The notes under the pieces: generated by a model | Told to the model about the DNA's origin: nothing | Seen by the model: only the letters and a program-made list of their open reading frames with translations | Databases searched by the model: none | Origin: Paenibacillus sp. OK003 | Lineage (GTDB): Bacteria; Bacillota; Bacilli; Paenibacillales; Paenibacillaceae | Reading direction: 5' to 3' | NCBI RefSeq assembly: GCF_900109515.1 | Contig: NZ_FOBD01000014.1 | Location: forward strand, 62,001-126,000 | Length of the DNA: 64,000 nucleotides | Shown here: positions 1 through 8,078 of the stretch, piece by piece | Layout: each line of letters starts with the position of its first letter | Numbering within the stretch: the stretch's first letter is position 1 | Made by a program: the position numbers and the translations under genes

Positions 1-1
1 G

Positions 2-649
2 CATAATGTCTATGTGGAAGTGGATGAAAGCCGGCCTTATGAACGCAGCGTCTTTCATTTCGACCCTGTATTTATGAAGAGCTACTTAAAGCCGTTTCCG
101 GCTCTATATGACGTCTATAAACGTATGCTTCAAGGGCTTATCGCTTTGCAGGGCATAGATATGTTCGATTGCAATGAAGAGTTGAATGCCGCTTGCTCCG
201 CATTCCAGAATAGTCTGCTCGCTTCCTCCGCCAGCAGCAAGGATGAGCAGAGCGCGCTTTATTTGTTGAAGGTGCTGTCGTTAATTATACGAAAGGTTAT
301 TCCGGGGCCCAAGCAGGAGGAACATATGAAGCCGATTCGCCAATCGGAACGTGTTATGGTATGGATTGAACATCATTACGGGGAGCCCTTTCAGCTGGAG
401 CTGCTTGCGGACGAGCTCCACATGTCAAAATCTTATTTGTCCCGGCTGTTTCGGCAAGAGACGGGTAGCAATATTACGGGCTATTTGACAGCCCGCAGAA
501 TGCAGCAGGCTTGCAGTCTGCTTCAAACGACGAACAAATCCGTAGAAGTGATTGGCGAGCAAGTAGGCTTTACAAGCACCTCTTATTTTATTAGCCTGTT
601 CAAACGAATTATGGGCGTGTCTCCGCATCAATACCGCCTGAAGCTGTAG
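2..649 (+). CDS. AraC-family transcriptional regulator, C-terminal part (cut by window start)
   Basis: The reading frame is open to the first base of the window, so the true start lies upstream; the GTG at 14 is internal. The visible part has the end of an N-terminal sensor domain (YERSVFHFDP is typical of cupin-type AraC sensors) followed by a two-helix-turn-helix AraC DNA-binding domain over the last ~100 residues (LADELHMSKSYLSRLFRQE, then the second HTH and the closing GVSPHQYR signature). It is expected to activate or repress a sugar-utilisation promoter in response to a small ligand. It converges on another AraC gene. The family is certain; the target is unknown. Confidence 0.9.
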   Translation, partial: HNVYVEVDESRPYERSVFHFDPVFMKSYLKPFPALYDVYKRMLQGLIALQGIDMFDCNEELNAACSAFQNSLLASSASSKDEQSALYLLKVLSLIIRKVIPGPKQEEHMKPIRQSERVMVWIEHHYGEPFQLELLADELHMSKSYLSRLFRQETGSNITGYLTARRMQQACSLLQTTNKSVEVIGEQVGFTSTSYFISLFKRIMGVSPHQYRLKL

Positions 650-652
650 CGG

Positions 653-684
653 GGAGCAGCGGTAATAGAATAGCTGCTTCGTTC
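653..684. terminator. Weak hairpin between convergent AraC genes
   Basis: GCAGC at 656-660 can pair with GCTGC at 673-677 (one more pair on each side with mismatches). It lies in the 38-bp gap between two convergent genes. There is no good T-run, so the terminator role is tentative. Confidence 0.3.
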
Positions 685-687
685 CAA

Positions 688-1533
688 TTAAGGATTCTCT
701 GCCTTGTGAAGCCGGTTCCGAGCGCGGTATTTGCTGGGACTGGCGTGAAAATGAGCCCGGAAGGCGCGGCAGAAATAAGGATAGCTGCGAAACCCGGAGG
801 CTTCGGCGATATCTTCCAGTTTCATGTCGCTGTATAGAATTCTCTCTGAGGCAATAGACAGCCTGATCTCAATGACATAACGCATTGGAGATTGCCCGAA
901 CGCTTGCTTGAACAAGTGGGAGGCTGTCGATACGCTGATGCCATAACGTTCTGCGATATGGCTCAGCGTCAGCGGCTCGGTAGCATGCTTCTCCAAATAC
1001 TGCTTCATTTTGTAAGGAATGTTGAGCTCCGGCCTGGAGGCCGGAGCCGTCTGCTTCCGTACTACATACCTCTCGATAGTTAGACATAAAACTTTGATCA
1101 AGGCGTCCATCATTTCTGCATTTTCCCCATGAATATTCCGCTTCTCATACATTAGTTTTCTCCACAATGCCAAGAAGTCTTCCGTCGTATCCAGATGAAC
1201 CTTGCTTGGAAAATCATTTCTGCTGCACCACTGCTGAACCCATGCCTGGCTGCAGAATAAGTAGTAATCGGCGCTCTCAATTGGCTGAGAGGCTTCAGTG
1301 TCTTTATCGGCCTCAACCACTAACCGGTAGTATTCTCCTGGCTTGCGGATGATCAGATCGCCGGGCTGCACAACATGTGACTCATTGTTAATCTCGACAC
1401 GGCATGTTCCTTTTACCTGGAAGCGCAGGAGCAAGCGATTGTCGGCTGTGCCCTTTTGCAAGGAACCGGTGAATGGAGACGTATGATGAGAATAACCGAT
1501 CAACAGGCAATCGATCCACGATGAGTCTATCAT
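688..1533 (-). CDS. AraC-family transcriptional regulator
   Basis: 281 residues, the usual length for a cupin-AraC regulator. The N-terminal ~150 residues form the arabinose-binding-like cupin domain (VQPGDLIIRKPGEYYRLV). The C-terminal ~100 residues are the double HTH (IAERYGISVSTASHLFKQAFGQ, then the second HTH ending in ASPSKYRARN). The ATG has a good Shine-Dalgarno site (GGAGGTGA) just upstream. It is divergent from the TIM-barrel isomerase gene at 1673, with ~140 bp between them, so it may control that gene. The ligand is unknown. Confidence 0.92.
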   Translation of the reverse strand: MIDSSWIDCLLIGYSHHTSPFTGSLQKGTADNRLLLRFQVKGTCRVEINNESHVVQPGDLIIRKPGEYYRLVVEADKDTEASQPIESADYYLFCSQAWVQQWCSRNDFPSKVHLDTTEDFLALWRKLMYEKRNIHGENAEMMDALIKVLCLTIERYVVRKQTAPASRPELNIPYKMKQYLEKHATEPLTLSHIAERYGISVSTASHLFKQAFGQSPMRYVIEIRLSIASERILYSDMKLEDIAEASGFRSYPYFCRAFRAHFHASPSKYRARNRLHKAENP

Positions 1534-1672
1534 TTGCTGTCACCTCCAAGTGAGTAAACTATTTCTACTATCATCAATGTTGCAAAATAAGTCAACAAGC
1601 AGAGAATCGGATATTCACTTCTAAATCAATTGTCACTATACTGGGGATTAATTAAGTAAAGGAGATGGTAGT

Positions 1673-2458
1673 TTGTTAAAAGATAAGATTGCGATTCAAT
1701 TGTATACGCTTCGCGAGGAATGCCATGTAGATTTCCCGGGAGTTCTTCGTAAAATAAGTCAAATTGGCTATGGCGGTGTACAGTTTGCGGGTTTTCAAGG
1801 CTATGACCCGCAGGAACTCAAAGGGGTTTTGGACGAAGTTGGATTGAAGACCGCGGGCATGCATGTTGGCTTCCATGACATTGTTGCAAACACAAGCAAA
1901 GTGGTCTCGGACGCCAGGCTGTTCGGCACACGGGATATTATTTGCCCAAGTATTCCAGCTGAACTGCGAAATGAAGGCGGATACAAACAACTGAAGAAAG
2001 ATTTGAACGGTATTGCGAAGCAGCTGAAGGGCGAAGGCTTTCGAATCAGCTATCACAATCATGCTTTTGAATTTGAAACAATGATAGAGGGGCAGGACGC
2101 ACTTTCATACTTGCTTGAAGCTGCTGTAGACAATGAAATCCTCGCAGAGCTGGATGTATATTGGCTTCAAAAGGGCGGTTTTGAGCCTGCATCATTCTTC
2201 AAGTCCTATGCGAACAGGATGCCGATTATCCATATGAAGGATATGACCGCAGACGGTGAGCAGGCATTTGCGGAAATCGGTACAGGATTGATTGAATTCG
2301 AACCGATTATTCGCTGGGGAGAGGAGAACGGAGTCGAGTGGTACGTAGTAGAACAGGATGTTTGCAGAACAGCACCGATGGGCTGCGTGCAAACTAGCTT
2401 TACCAATCTATATCAATTAATGTCCAATCTGCAACCGACTCTGTTCGGTGAAGCCTGA
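1673..2458 (+). CDS. Sugar phosphate isomerase/epimerase-type TIM-barrel protein
   Basis: 261 residues with a TTG start behind GGAGATGG. The sequence fits the xylose-isomerase-like TIM-barrel (AP endonuclease 2) superfamily: IQLYTLREE at the N-terminus, YHNHAFEFE (metal-ligand Glu/His region) near residue 130, AELDVYWLQKGG near 160, HMKDM near 185 and a late WYVVEQD strand. Family members isomerise or epimerise keto-sugars or inositol derivatives with a divalent metal. Its place beside AraC and LacI regulators and an FAD oxidoreductase suggests a catabolic role for the sugar handled by this locus. The substrate cannot be read from the sequence. Confidence 0.88.
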   Translation: MLKDKIAIQLYTLREECHVDFPGVLRKISQIGYGGVQFAGFQGYDPQELKGVLDEVGLKTAGMHVGFHDIVANTSKVVSDARLFGTRDIICPSIPAELRNEGGYKQLKKDLNGIAKQLKGEGFRISYHNHAFEFETMIEGQDALSYLLEAAVDNEILAELDVYWLQKGGFEPASFFKSYANRMPIIHMKDMTADGEQAFAEIGTGLIEFEPIIRWGEENGVEWYVVEQDVCRTAPMGCVQTSFTNLYQLMSNLQPTLFGEA

Positions 2459-2561
2459 GAACGCGACTGCGGAAAAGGCGGACCTCAATGAGCCGTGGAA
2501 CGAACAACCGGAACAGCTTTGCTTGCTTTTTTGTAGAGAGAGGACAATGCGTCCGAGCGTC

Positions 2562-2601
2562 AAACCATCCGGCGCTTCTCAGCTGAAGCGCCGGATGGTT
2601 T
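2562..2601. terminator. Perfect 17-bp hairpin spanning the lacI stop codon
   Basis: AAACCATCCGGCGCTTC and its exact reverse complement surround a 6-nt loop. The stop codon of the minus-strand LacI gene (2579-2581) lies inside the loop. The hairpin sits between convergent genes and probably stops transcription from both sides, although neither side has a long T-run. Confidence 0.6.
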
Positions 2602-3604
2602 GCCCGTTATGGAAAGGACCGGCAATACGGATATGCTCGCAAGGCGCGCCATGGTTTGCGAGACGCCATAGCATTTTCTCAGCCGCTTTATATCCGGTCT
2701 CCCTGATCAGAAGCTGGGGGCGGCTTAAATGCGGTAGCGTCGCCACCGGTCCGTTGGCCAAGCCGACTAGGGAGATGTCCTCCGGGATGAGGTAGCCGAG
2801 GGAGGTAAGACTGTCGTACAGCCTTACGATATCTTCATCGATGCCGGCAATGATTGCTGTTGGTTGGCTGCGCAGCTTGTCGATTAGCATACACTCGTCC
2901 CAAATGTCTGTTATTTGCAGTTCTGCGTCATAGTCCAACTGAAGCTCATCCATCATTTCCTCAAACGCCTGCCACCTTCTTGTATACCCCCGCTGGCTGT
3001 GAATATCTCCAACGTACATAATACGGGTATGGCCAAGCTGCGCGAGTCGGTCCACGGCCATGCAGACGGCTTCGAACACATCCCAGATTACGCTGTCGAT
3101 TCGGCAAAGCGGTCTCGGATAATTAATCAGCACCTTGGGTAAAGGCAGCTCGAACAGCTTGCGCTCTGTGGAGTCCGAGAGCAGACGGGGCGCAATGAAC
3201 AGACCGTCGGCCGTAGGCAAATTGCGCTGCTCCATCCAGTCCGAGAATGCGTGATCCGGCACATCCTCATCCAGCACATAGCTTTCCAGTCGATGCTCCA
3301 ATTGATCGAGCCTCTCTCTTATCCCCTCTGTCAACAATACGTTGTAATTCATAGATTGCCGGAATTGTATCAATACAAATCGAAATTGGAAGGTTGGATA
3401 GGGCGTGATGCCGCGGCTGACCATCGCACGCGCCTGAGATACAGTTAAATAGCCACGTACGAAGGCTGTTCGGATAATGCGGCTTCGCGTTTCCTCGGAC
3501 ATGCCGGCTCGTCCGCTCAGCGCTTTGGATATGGTCTGAATCGAAAGACCAAGTTCTTGGGAAAGATCGTGCAGAGTAATCGATTTACGAGTCCCCAATT
3601 TCAA
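2579..3604 (-). CDS. LacI/GalR-family transcriptional repressor
   Basis: 341 residues, typical family length. The N-terminal HTH is clear (ITLHDLSQELGLSIQTISKALSGRAGMSEETR). It is followed by a periplasmic-binding-protein-like sensor domain (residues ~70-341), with VLINYPRPLCRIDSVIWD and the late EDISLVGLANGPVA strand. The start is TTG behind AAGGAGG. It is divergent from the FAD oxidoreductase gene at 3760 and probably represses it. The last codons and the stop lie within a strong hairpin, an unusual overlap of coding and terminator sequence. Confidence 0.93.
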   Translation of the reverse strand: MKLGTRKSITLHDLSQELGLSIQTISKALSGRAGMSEETRSRIIRTAFVRGYLTVSQARAMVSRGITPYPTFQFRFVLIQFRQSMNYNVLLTEGIRERLDQLEHRLESYVLDEDVPDHAFSDWMEQRNLPTADGLFIAPRLLSDSTERKLFELPLPKVLINYPRPLCRIDSVIWDVFEAVCMAVDRLAQLGHTRIMYVGDIHSQRGYTRRWQAFEEMMDELQLDYDAELQITDIWDECMLIDKLRSQPTAIIAGIDEDIVRLYDSLTSLGYLIPEDISLVGLANGPVATLPHLSRPQLLIRETGYKAAEKMLWRLANHGAPCEHIRIAGPFHNGQTIRRFS

Positions 3605-3759
3605 AACCTCCTTCCTCTTTTCTCTGTGTGGTTAGGGAATGCGAACATAAAGCTATCGTCCATGCTAACGCTTGACAGCTCTATTTTAAACTAAAGTTCA
3701 ACTACTTTAGAAGTCCCCCAACTCCTATAATGAAAATACTTTCAGAGGAGGGGTTAAGC

Positions 3760-5115
3760 ATGAGAAAAATAGAGACGGATATTGTGGTATGCGGCGGAGG
3801 GCCGGCGGGGATCAATGCGGCGCTGGCAGCTGGAAGGAGCGGGGCGCGAACGCTGCTAGTTGAACGATACGGTTTTCTTGGCGGCATGTCGACTACAGCT
3901 CTGGTCTATCCATGGATGACCTTTCACACGATGGATGGCAAGCAAGTCATTGCCGGAACGGCGCAGGAAATTGTAGACCGCTTGATGGCCGGGGGAGCTT
4001 CCCCCGGTCACGTTCGCGATACGGTAGGCTTTGTAAAGACAATAACCCCTTATGATCCTGAGGTATATAAGGTGTTAATCATCGATATGCTGCGCGAGGC
4101 GGGCGTTAAGGTGCTGCTGCACAGCTTCATGGACGAAGTGCAGACCAGGGACGGCCTCATTGAAACGGTACGACTCGCTACCAAGTCAGGGAAGTACGAA
4201 ATTTCGGCTAAGCAGTTCATCGATGCGACAGGGGATGCCGATCTGGCCTATCTCTCAGGCGCGCCGTGCTTGCAAGGACGCGACAGTGACAATTTGACGC
4301 AGCCGATGACGATGAAATTCCGAATGAGAGGCGTTGACCTGGCGAGAGTTAAACGGTATATGCTCGACCATCCGGACGAGTTTTACAAGAAGACGCCTTT
4401 CGATGAGCTGGAGGAACTGCCATTGTCCGGCGTACTGGGTTACTTCAAGCATTGGAAGGAGGCTGACCTGCCCATTAACAGAGATCAGGTCCTTTTCTTC
4501 ACAGGTCCGGGACCGGACGAAGTGCTTGTCAATACAACTCGTGTTCAAGGGCTGGACGGAACTGAATTGGAGGATTTGACGGAAGGAGAGGTGCAGGGCA
4601 GGAAGCAGGTGCGCATGGTCGCGGATTTCATGACCCGCTGCTTGCCAGGCTTCGAGAACGCTTCCATCTCTTCGGTCGGAGCGCAAATCGGCATACGGGA
4701 GAGCCGAAGAATAGACGGCTGCTATTCACTCCAGGTACAGGATGTTGTAGATGGACGCGCGTTCGATGATTGCATTGCACGAAGCGGCTATCCCATCGAC
4801 ATTCACGATCCGTCCGGCAAGGGCGTACAGGCCGCATGGGTCCAGGGAGACGGCGCATACGATATTCCTTACCGCTGTTTGCTGCCGAAGCGGATTGACA
4901 ATCTGCTCGTGGCAGGCCGCTGCATCTCGACGACGCATGAGGCGCTGGCAACGACGCGTCTGACACCTAGCTGCATGGCGACGGGACAGGCTGCGGGTAC
5001 GGCGGCAGCAATGGCATGGGAGCAGGGAATATCACCGGGAAAAATCGACATTGGACGGCTGCAGGAGCGTCTAATTCATAACGGCGCGCTGCTACGCAGT
5101 GGGCAGACTTTATAG
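3760..5115 (+). CDS. FAD-dependent oxidoreductase
   Basis: 451 residues from the ATG at 3760, which has GAGGAGGGG at 3745-3753. An ATG ten codons earlier lacks a ribosome site and was not chosen. The N-terminus has the Rossmann FAD-binding motif (DIVVCGGGPAGINAALAAGRSGA) and the second dinucleotide-fold segment LLPKRIDNLLVAGRCIS lies near residue 390. This matches the FAD_oxidored (PF12831-like) family, soluble flavoproteins often found in sugar or polyol clusters. There is no signal peptide. The divergent LacI gene suggests induction by a sugar. The substrate is unknown. Confidence 0.88.
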   Translation: MRKIETDIVVCGGGPAGINAALAAGRSGARTLLVERYGFLGGMSTTALVYPWMTFHTMDGKQVIAGTAQEIVDRLMAGGASPGHVRDTVGFVKTITPYDPEVYKVLIIDMLREAGVKVLLHSFMDEVQTRDGLIETVRLATKSGKYEISAKQFIDATGDADLAYLSGAPCLQGRDSDNLTQPMTMKFRMRGVDLARVKRYMLDHPDEFYKKTPFDELEELPLSGVLGYFKHWKEADLPINRDQVLFFTGPGPDEVLVNTTRVQGLDGTELEDLTEGEVQGRKQVRMVADFMTRCLPGFENASISSVGAQIGIRESRRIDGCYSLQVQDVVDGRAFDDCIARSGYPIDIHDPSGKGVQAAWVQGDGAYDIPYRCLLPKRIDNLLVAGRCISTTHEALATTRLTPSCMATGQAAGTAAAMAWEQGISPGKIDIGRLQERLIHNGALLRSGQTL

Positions 5116-5179
5116 CTCGCATCCGACAGCGAGATAACGGCCAAATTCAATTGAAGAAATAATTGGAACATGGTAGACT

Positions 5180-5252
5180 TTTTCATAAGGTCGCCTCGTA
5201 TCGGAAGTTTGTTGGAAAACAAACATTCTACCGGATGAGCGGCTTTTTTTTA
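5180..5252 (+). terminator. Terminator-like hairpins after the oxidoreductase gene
   Basis: A small perfect stem (GTTTGT...ACAAAC around 5207-5224) sits inside a looser outer stem that ends in GCGGC followed by seven T residues at ~5245. It lies in the 190-bp gap before the histidine kinase gene. Confidence 0.5.
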
Positions 5253-5304
5253 CCGTGTGATAGTATAGGTTTGCGCTTATAAACTGTCAGGAGGAGTCGG
5301 TGAA

Positions 5305-7068
5305 ATGAAGCGGTATATTTCGATACGAGCCAAATTTATAACCATGTTCGTTCTGCTCATCACCATTCCATTCCTGATAAGCGGAATCAGCACTTACAAT
5401 AAATTTGCGGAGGAAACCGAAAAAAACTCCAGGGCGTACTCCATGCAAATTATGAATCAAGTGAAAATTAATTTGGAAAATACGATAAAAGGCGCGGACA
5501 GAATAACCGTGGCTCCCTTGTATAACGAAGACGTGCTGCGTATTTTGGAGAAGCACAGTTATGAAGTGCCAGGCGAGGAGAAGCTTATTCCGTCGGCGGA
5601 AATTACTAAAATGGCAAGAGTAGCAGCTTCGCTCACATTGGATCAGCCCGGAATTGAACGAATGATTTTTTTTACCCGCGACGGCATTATGTACAGCGTC
5701 CAGGAAAAACTGACGCAGCGTTATTGGAACGAGAAAGGGAATGACTGGATGCAGGAGGTGCTGGACGGGGAAGGAAGGCTTGTCATTATCGAACCTCACG
5801 ATACGACTTATTACAAACGATCTGAGCGGGTAATTTCCGCTGCCAGAGCATTGAATCACCCTACAACGGGCCAAAGCATCGGGGTTGTCAAAATTGATTT
5901 TAACATGAAAGAACTCGAAGCATTATTGTCAGAAGTATGGCTCAGCGACAACAGCCAGTTTTACTTGACAAAGGATAACGGCGAGCTGTTATTTCCGGAT
6001 GAACTGGTTAATTTCCCGAATACCGGTCCGGGGGACGGAACGGTAGATTGGAACGGCCAGACTTATCTGTACACAACCATGCACTCCAAATCAACGAAAG
6101 TGAATATTCACGGACTTATCCCGATGGCCGATTTACAACGGGGCGGCAAGGAAATCGTCGGATTTACGATCCTCATTTCAGTCATATCGCTTATCATTGC
6201 CTATTTGCTTGCGATCTTTACGTCAGAGCGGCTGGTCAGGCCGATTCGTTATCTTCAGTCGCGCATGCGGAGGGTAAAGGACGGGGCTTTCAGTGAACGG
6301 GCAGATTTGAGCTTGATGAATCGCGATGAAATTGGGCAATTGGCCCAGGGTTTCAATCTGATGGTGACGGAAGTGGAGCGGCTGGTCAAGGAAGTATATG
6401 AAACGAAGCTGTGCGAACGCGAAGCCGAGCTGTCGGCTCTGCAAAGCCAGATTAATCCACATTTTCTGTACAACACGTTGGAATTGGTAAGCATGCAGGC
6501 GCTGAAGGAGAGAAATCTCGAAATCAGCGACATTGTTGCCAGCTTGGGAAAAATGCTGAGATACACGGTTGACAAGCAGGAACGGCCGGTGCAATTGAAG
6601 GAGGAGATACGGTTCGTTCACGCTTATTTGCAAATTCAGTTATCCAGGCTTGGCGAGAAGCTGAGTTCGGAAATGTATGTGGATCCGTCCTTCGAATCTT
6701 GTCTTGTACCCAAGCTGCTGCTTCAGCCGCTGGTTGAGAATGCATTGGAGCACGGAATGGGGAATTGCGGATTAACGATAACGATCAGGGCATCCGTGCT
6801 GGATCAGGATTTACTCCTGACTGTACAGGATAATGGGGTGGGGATGCCGACGCAACGTTTATTGGAGGTTCGCGAGCAGATGTTGTGCAAGCCGGAGCGG
6901 GACGGCAGCCGTCCAAAGTTTGGAGATACACTTAAAGGCTATGCCATCAAAAATATTCACCATCGCATTCAACTGCTTTATGGCGTGGAATACGGCTTAA
7001 GCGTGGAGAGCGATGAGGCTTCCGGTACACTATGGAGAATCCGACTGCCATTACGATGGGGGAATTAG
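5305..7068 (+). CDS. YesM-type sensor histidine kinase
   Basis: 587 residues, starting behind CAGGAGGAG. Transmembrane helix 1 lies near residues 10-30, an extracellular sensor domain spans ~35-275, helix 2 ~280-305, a HAMP domain follows (SERLVRPIRYLQSRM), then the His_kinase domain with the phospho-acceptor His386 in SQINPHFLYNTLELV, and a GHKL ATPase domain (VENALEHGMG, DNGVGM). The layout is that of YesM/LytS-like kinases. It senses an extracellular signal, probably an oligosaccharide, and phosphorylates the response regulator whose start codon lies one base past its stop. The two are surely co-translated. Confidence 0.95.
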   Translation: MKRYISIRAKFITMFVLLITIPFLISGISTYNKFAEETEKNSRAYSMQIMNQVKINLENTIKGADRITVAPLYNEDVLRILEKHSYEVPGEEKLIPSAEITKMARVAASLTLDQPGIERMIFFTRDGIMYSVQEKLTQRYWNEKGNDWMQEVLDGEGRLVIIEPHDTTYYKRSERVISAARALNHPTTGQSIGVVKIDFNMKELEALLSEVWLSDNSQFYLTKDNGELLFPDELVNFPNTGPGDGTVDWNGQTYLYTTMHSKSTKVNIHGLIPMADLQRGGKEIVGFTILISVISLIIAYLLAIFTSERLVRPIRYLQSRMRRVKDGAFSERADLSLMNRDEIGQLAQGFNLMVTEVERLVKEVYETKLCEREAELSALQSQINPHFLYNTLELVSMQALKERNLEISDIVASLGKMLRYTVDKQERPVQLKEEIRFVHAYLQIQLSRLGEKLSSEMYVDPSFESCLVPKLLLQPLVENALEHGMGNCGLTITIRASVLDQDLLLTVQDNGVGMPTQRLLEVREQMLCKPERDGSRPKFGDTLKGYAIKNIHHRIQLLYGVEYGLSVESDEASGTLWRIRLPLRWGN

Positions 7069-7069
7069 A

Positions 7070-7807
7070 ATGTACAATGTGATGCTGGTAGAAGACGAGA
7101 AGAAAATTCAGGAAGGGTTAAAGATAATGATTGAGGAAGTGATCGGCAGTTACAGGGTAACCGCAGAGGCGGAGCACGGTTTCGCTGCGCTGGAGCTTCT
7201 CAGAATGCAATCGGTGGATTTGCTGATTACGGATATCCGAATGCCCCAGATGAACGGAATCGAGTTATTGCGGCATGTCCGGAGGTTGTATCCCAACCTT
7301 CCTGTATTAATCATCAGCGGGCATGAAGATTTTACTTATGCCAAGGCGGCGATACGTCACAATGCGTCGGATTACATCCTGAAGCCGGTGGACCGGATTG
7401 AGCTTTCCTATTTTCTATTGAATTTGAAAGCGCGGCTGGACCGCGAGCGGTCGGTAGAGATGCCTAACGCCGAAGCAGCCCATGAAGATCTGACGATTCG
7501 AAGAGTGAAGGAACTGGTCGTCTCTTGTCTGGATCAGGATGTTTCACTTCCATTCATCGCGGAGCAGGTGCATTTGAATCATCAATATTTATCCACATTG
7601 TTCAAAGTAAAAACCGGACAAAACTATTCTGATTATGTGACGGCCTGCCGGATAAGTAAAGCCAAGGAGCTGCTGACCCATACCCATCTGAAAATATACG
7701 AGGTCGCCAACCTTTGCGGCTATGCCAGCGCCAATCACTTTATGGCCGTGTTTCGGCAGCATTGCGGAGCGAAGCCTACCGAATATAGAAAAAGGCCGCT
7801 GAGCTAA
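7070..7807 (+). CDS. YesN-type response regulator (receiver plus AraC HTH)
   Basis: 245 residues from the ATG at 7070, with GGGGGA eight bases upstream. A longer frame from 7013 only overlaps the kinase and was rejected. The receiver domain has the acidic pair (LVEDEKK), phospho-acceptor Asp in DLLITDIRMPQMNG, and Lys in ILKPVDR. The C-terminal ~100 residues are an AraC double HTH (FIAEQVHLNHQYLSTLFKVKTGQ; VANLCGYASANHFMAVFR). It is the partner of the adjacent YesM kinase. Its likely targets are the two downstream promoters that share a 30-bp motif at 7851-7880 and 11661-11690. Confidence 0.95.
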   Translation: MYNVMLVEDEKKIQEGLKIMIEEVIGSYRVTAEAEHGFAALELLRMQSVDLLITDIRMPQMNGIELLRHVRRLYPNLPVLIISGHEDFTYAKAAIRHNASDYILKPVDRIELSYFLLNLKARLDRERSVEMPNAEAAHEDLTIRRVKELVVSCLDQDVSLPFIAEQVHLNHQYLSTLFKVKTGQNYSDYVTACRISKAKELLTHTHLKIYEVANLCGYASANHFMAVFRQHCGAKPTEYRKRPLS

Positions 7808-7850
7808 GGCTGATTAGATCATTGAGCACAAAAAAATGCTATAAATATCG

Positions 7851-7902
7851 TAGTTTTTCTCGAAAATGCGTTGTTTTTCACTGACTGGCTGACTTGTATA
7901 CT
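7851..7902 (+). promoter_or_regulatory. Candidate YesN-activated promoter of the beta-helix enzyme gene
   Basis: The motif TAGTTTTTCTCGA starts at 7851 and continues to ~7880. A TATACT -10 box lies at 7897-7902, 46 nt after the motif start. There is no good -35 box, as expected for an activator-dependent promoter. The same motif with the same 46-nt spacing precedes the ABC transporter genes at 11661. Its assignment to the YesN regulator is inference. Confidence 0.6.
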
Positions 7903-8006
7903 TATGATTGAGCGCTTCCAATTGGCGCAGAGACTTCATGTATTGCGACAGAATGATTTCATTCGGATATTCGGGAGGTGTAAGAGGGAGCTTGGGTTGG
8001 GTTCTA

Positions 8007-8021
8007 TTGGAAACGCTTACA
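8007..8021 (+). promoter_or_regulatory. cre (catabolite-responsive element) candidate
   Basis: TTGGAAACGCTTACA matches the CcpA cre consensus WTGNAANCGNWNNCW at every fixed position. It lies 72 bp before the beta-helix gene and ~105 bp after its putative -10 box, a typical roadblock position. This predicts glucose repression. Confidence 0.7.
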
Positions 8022-8078
8022 ATGAGGTTGTAAGAGAGGGACGAATGAAATGACATGAAAGAAAGGATGTGGTAGGTA

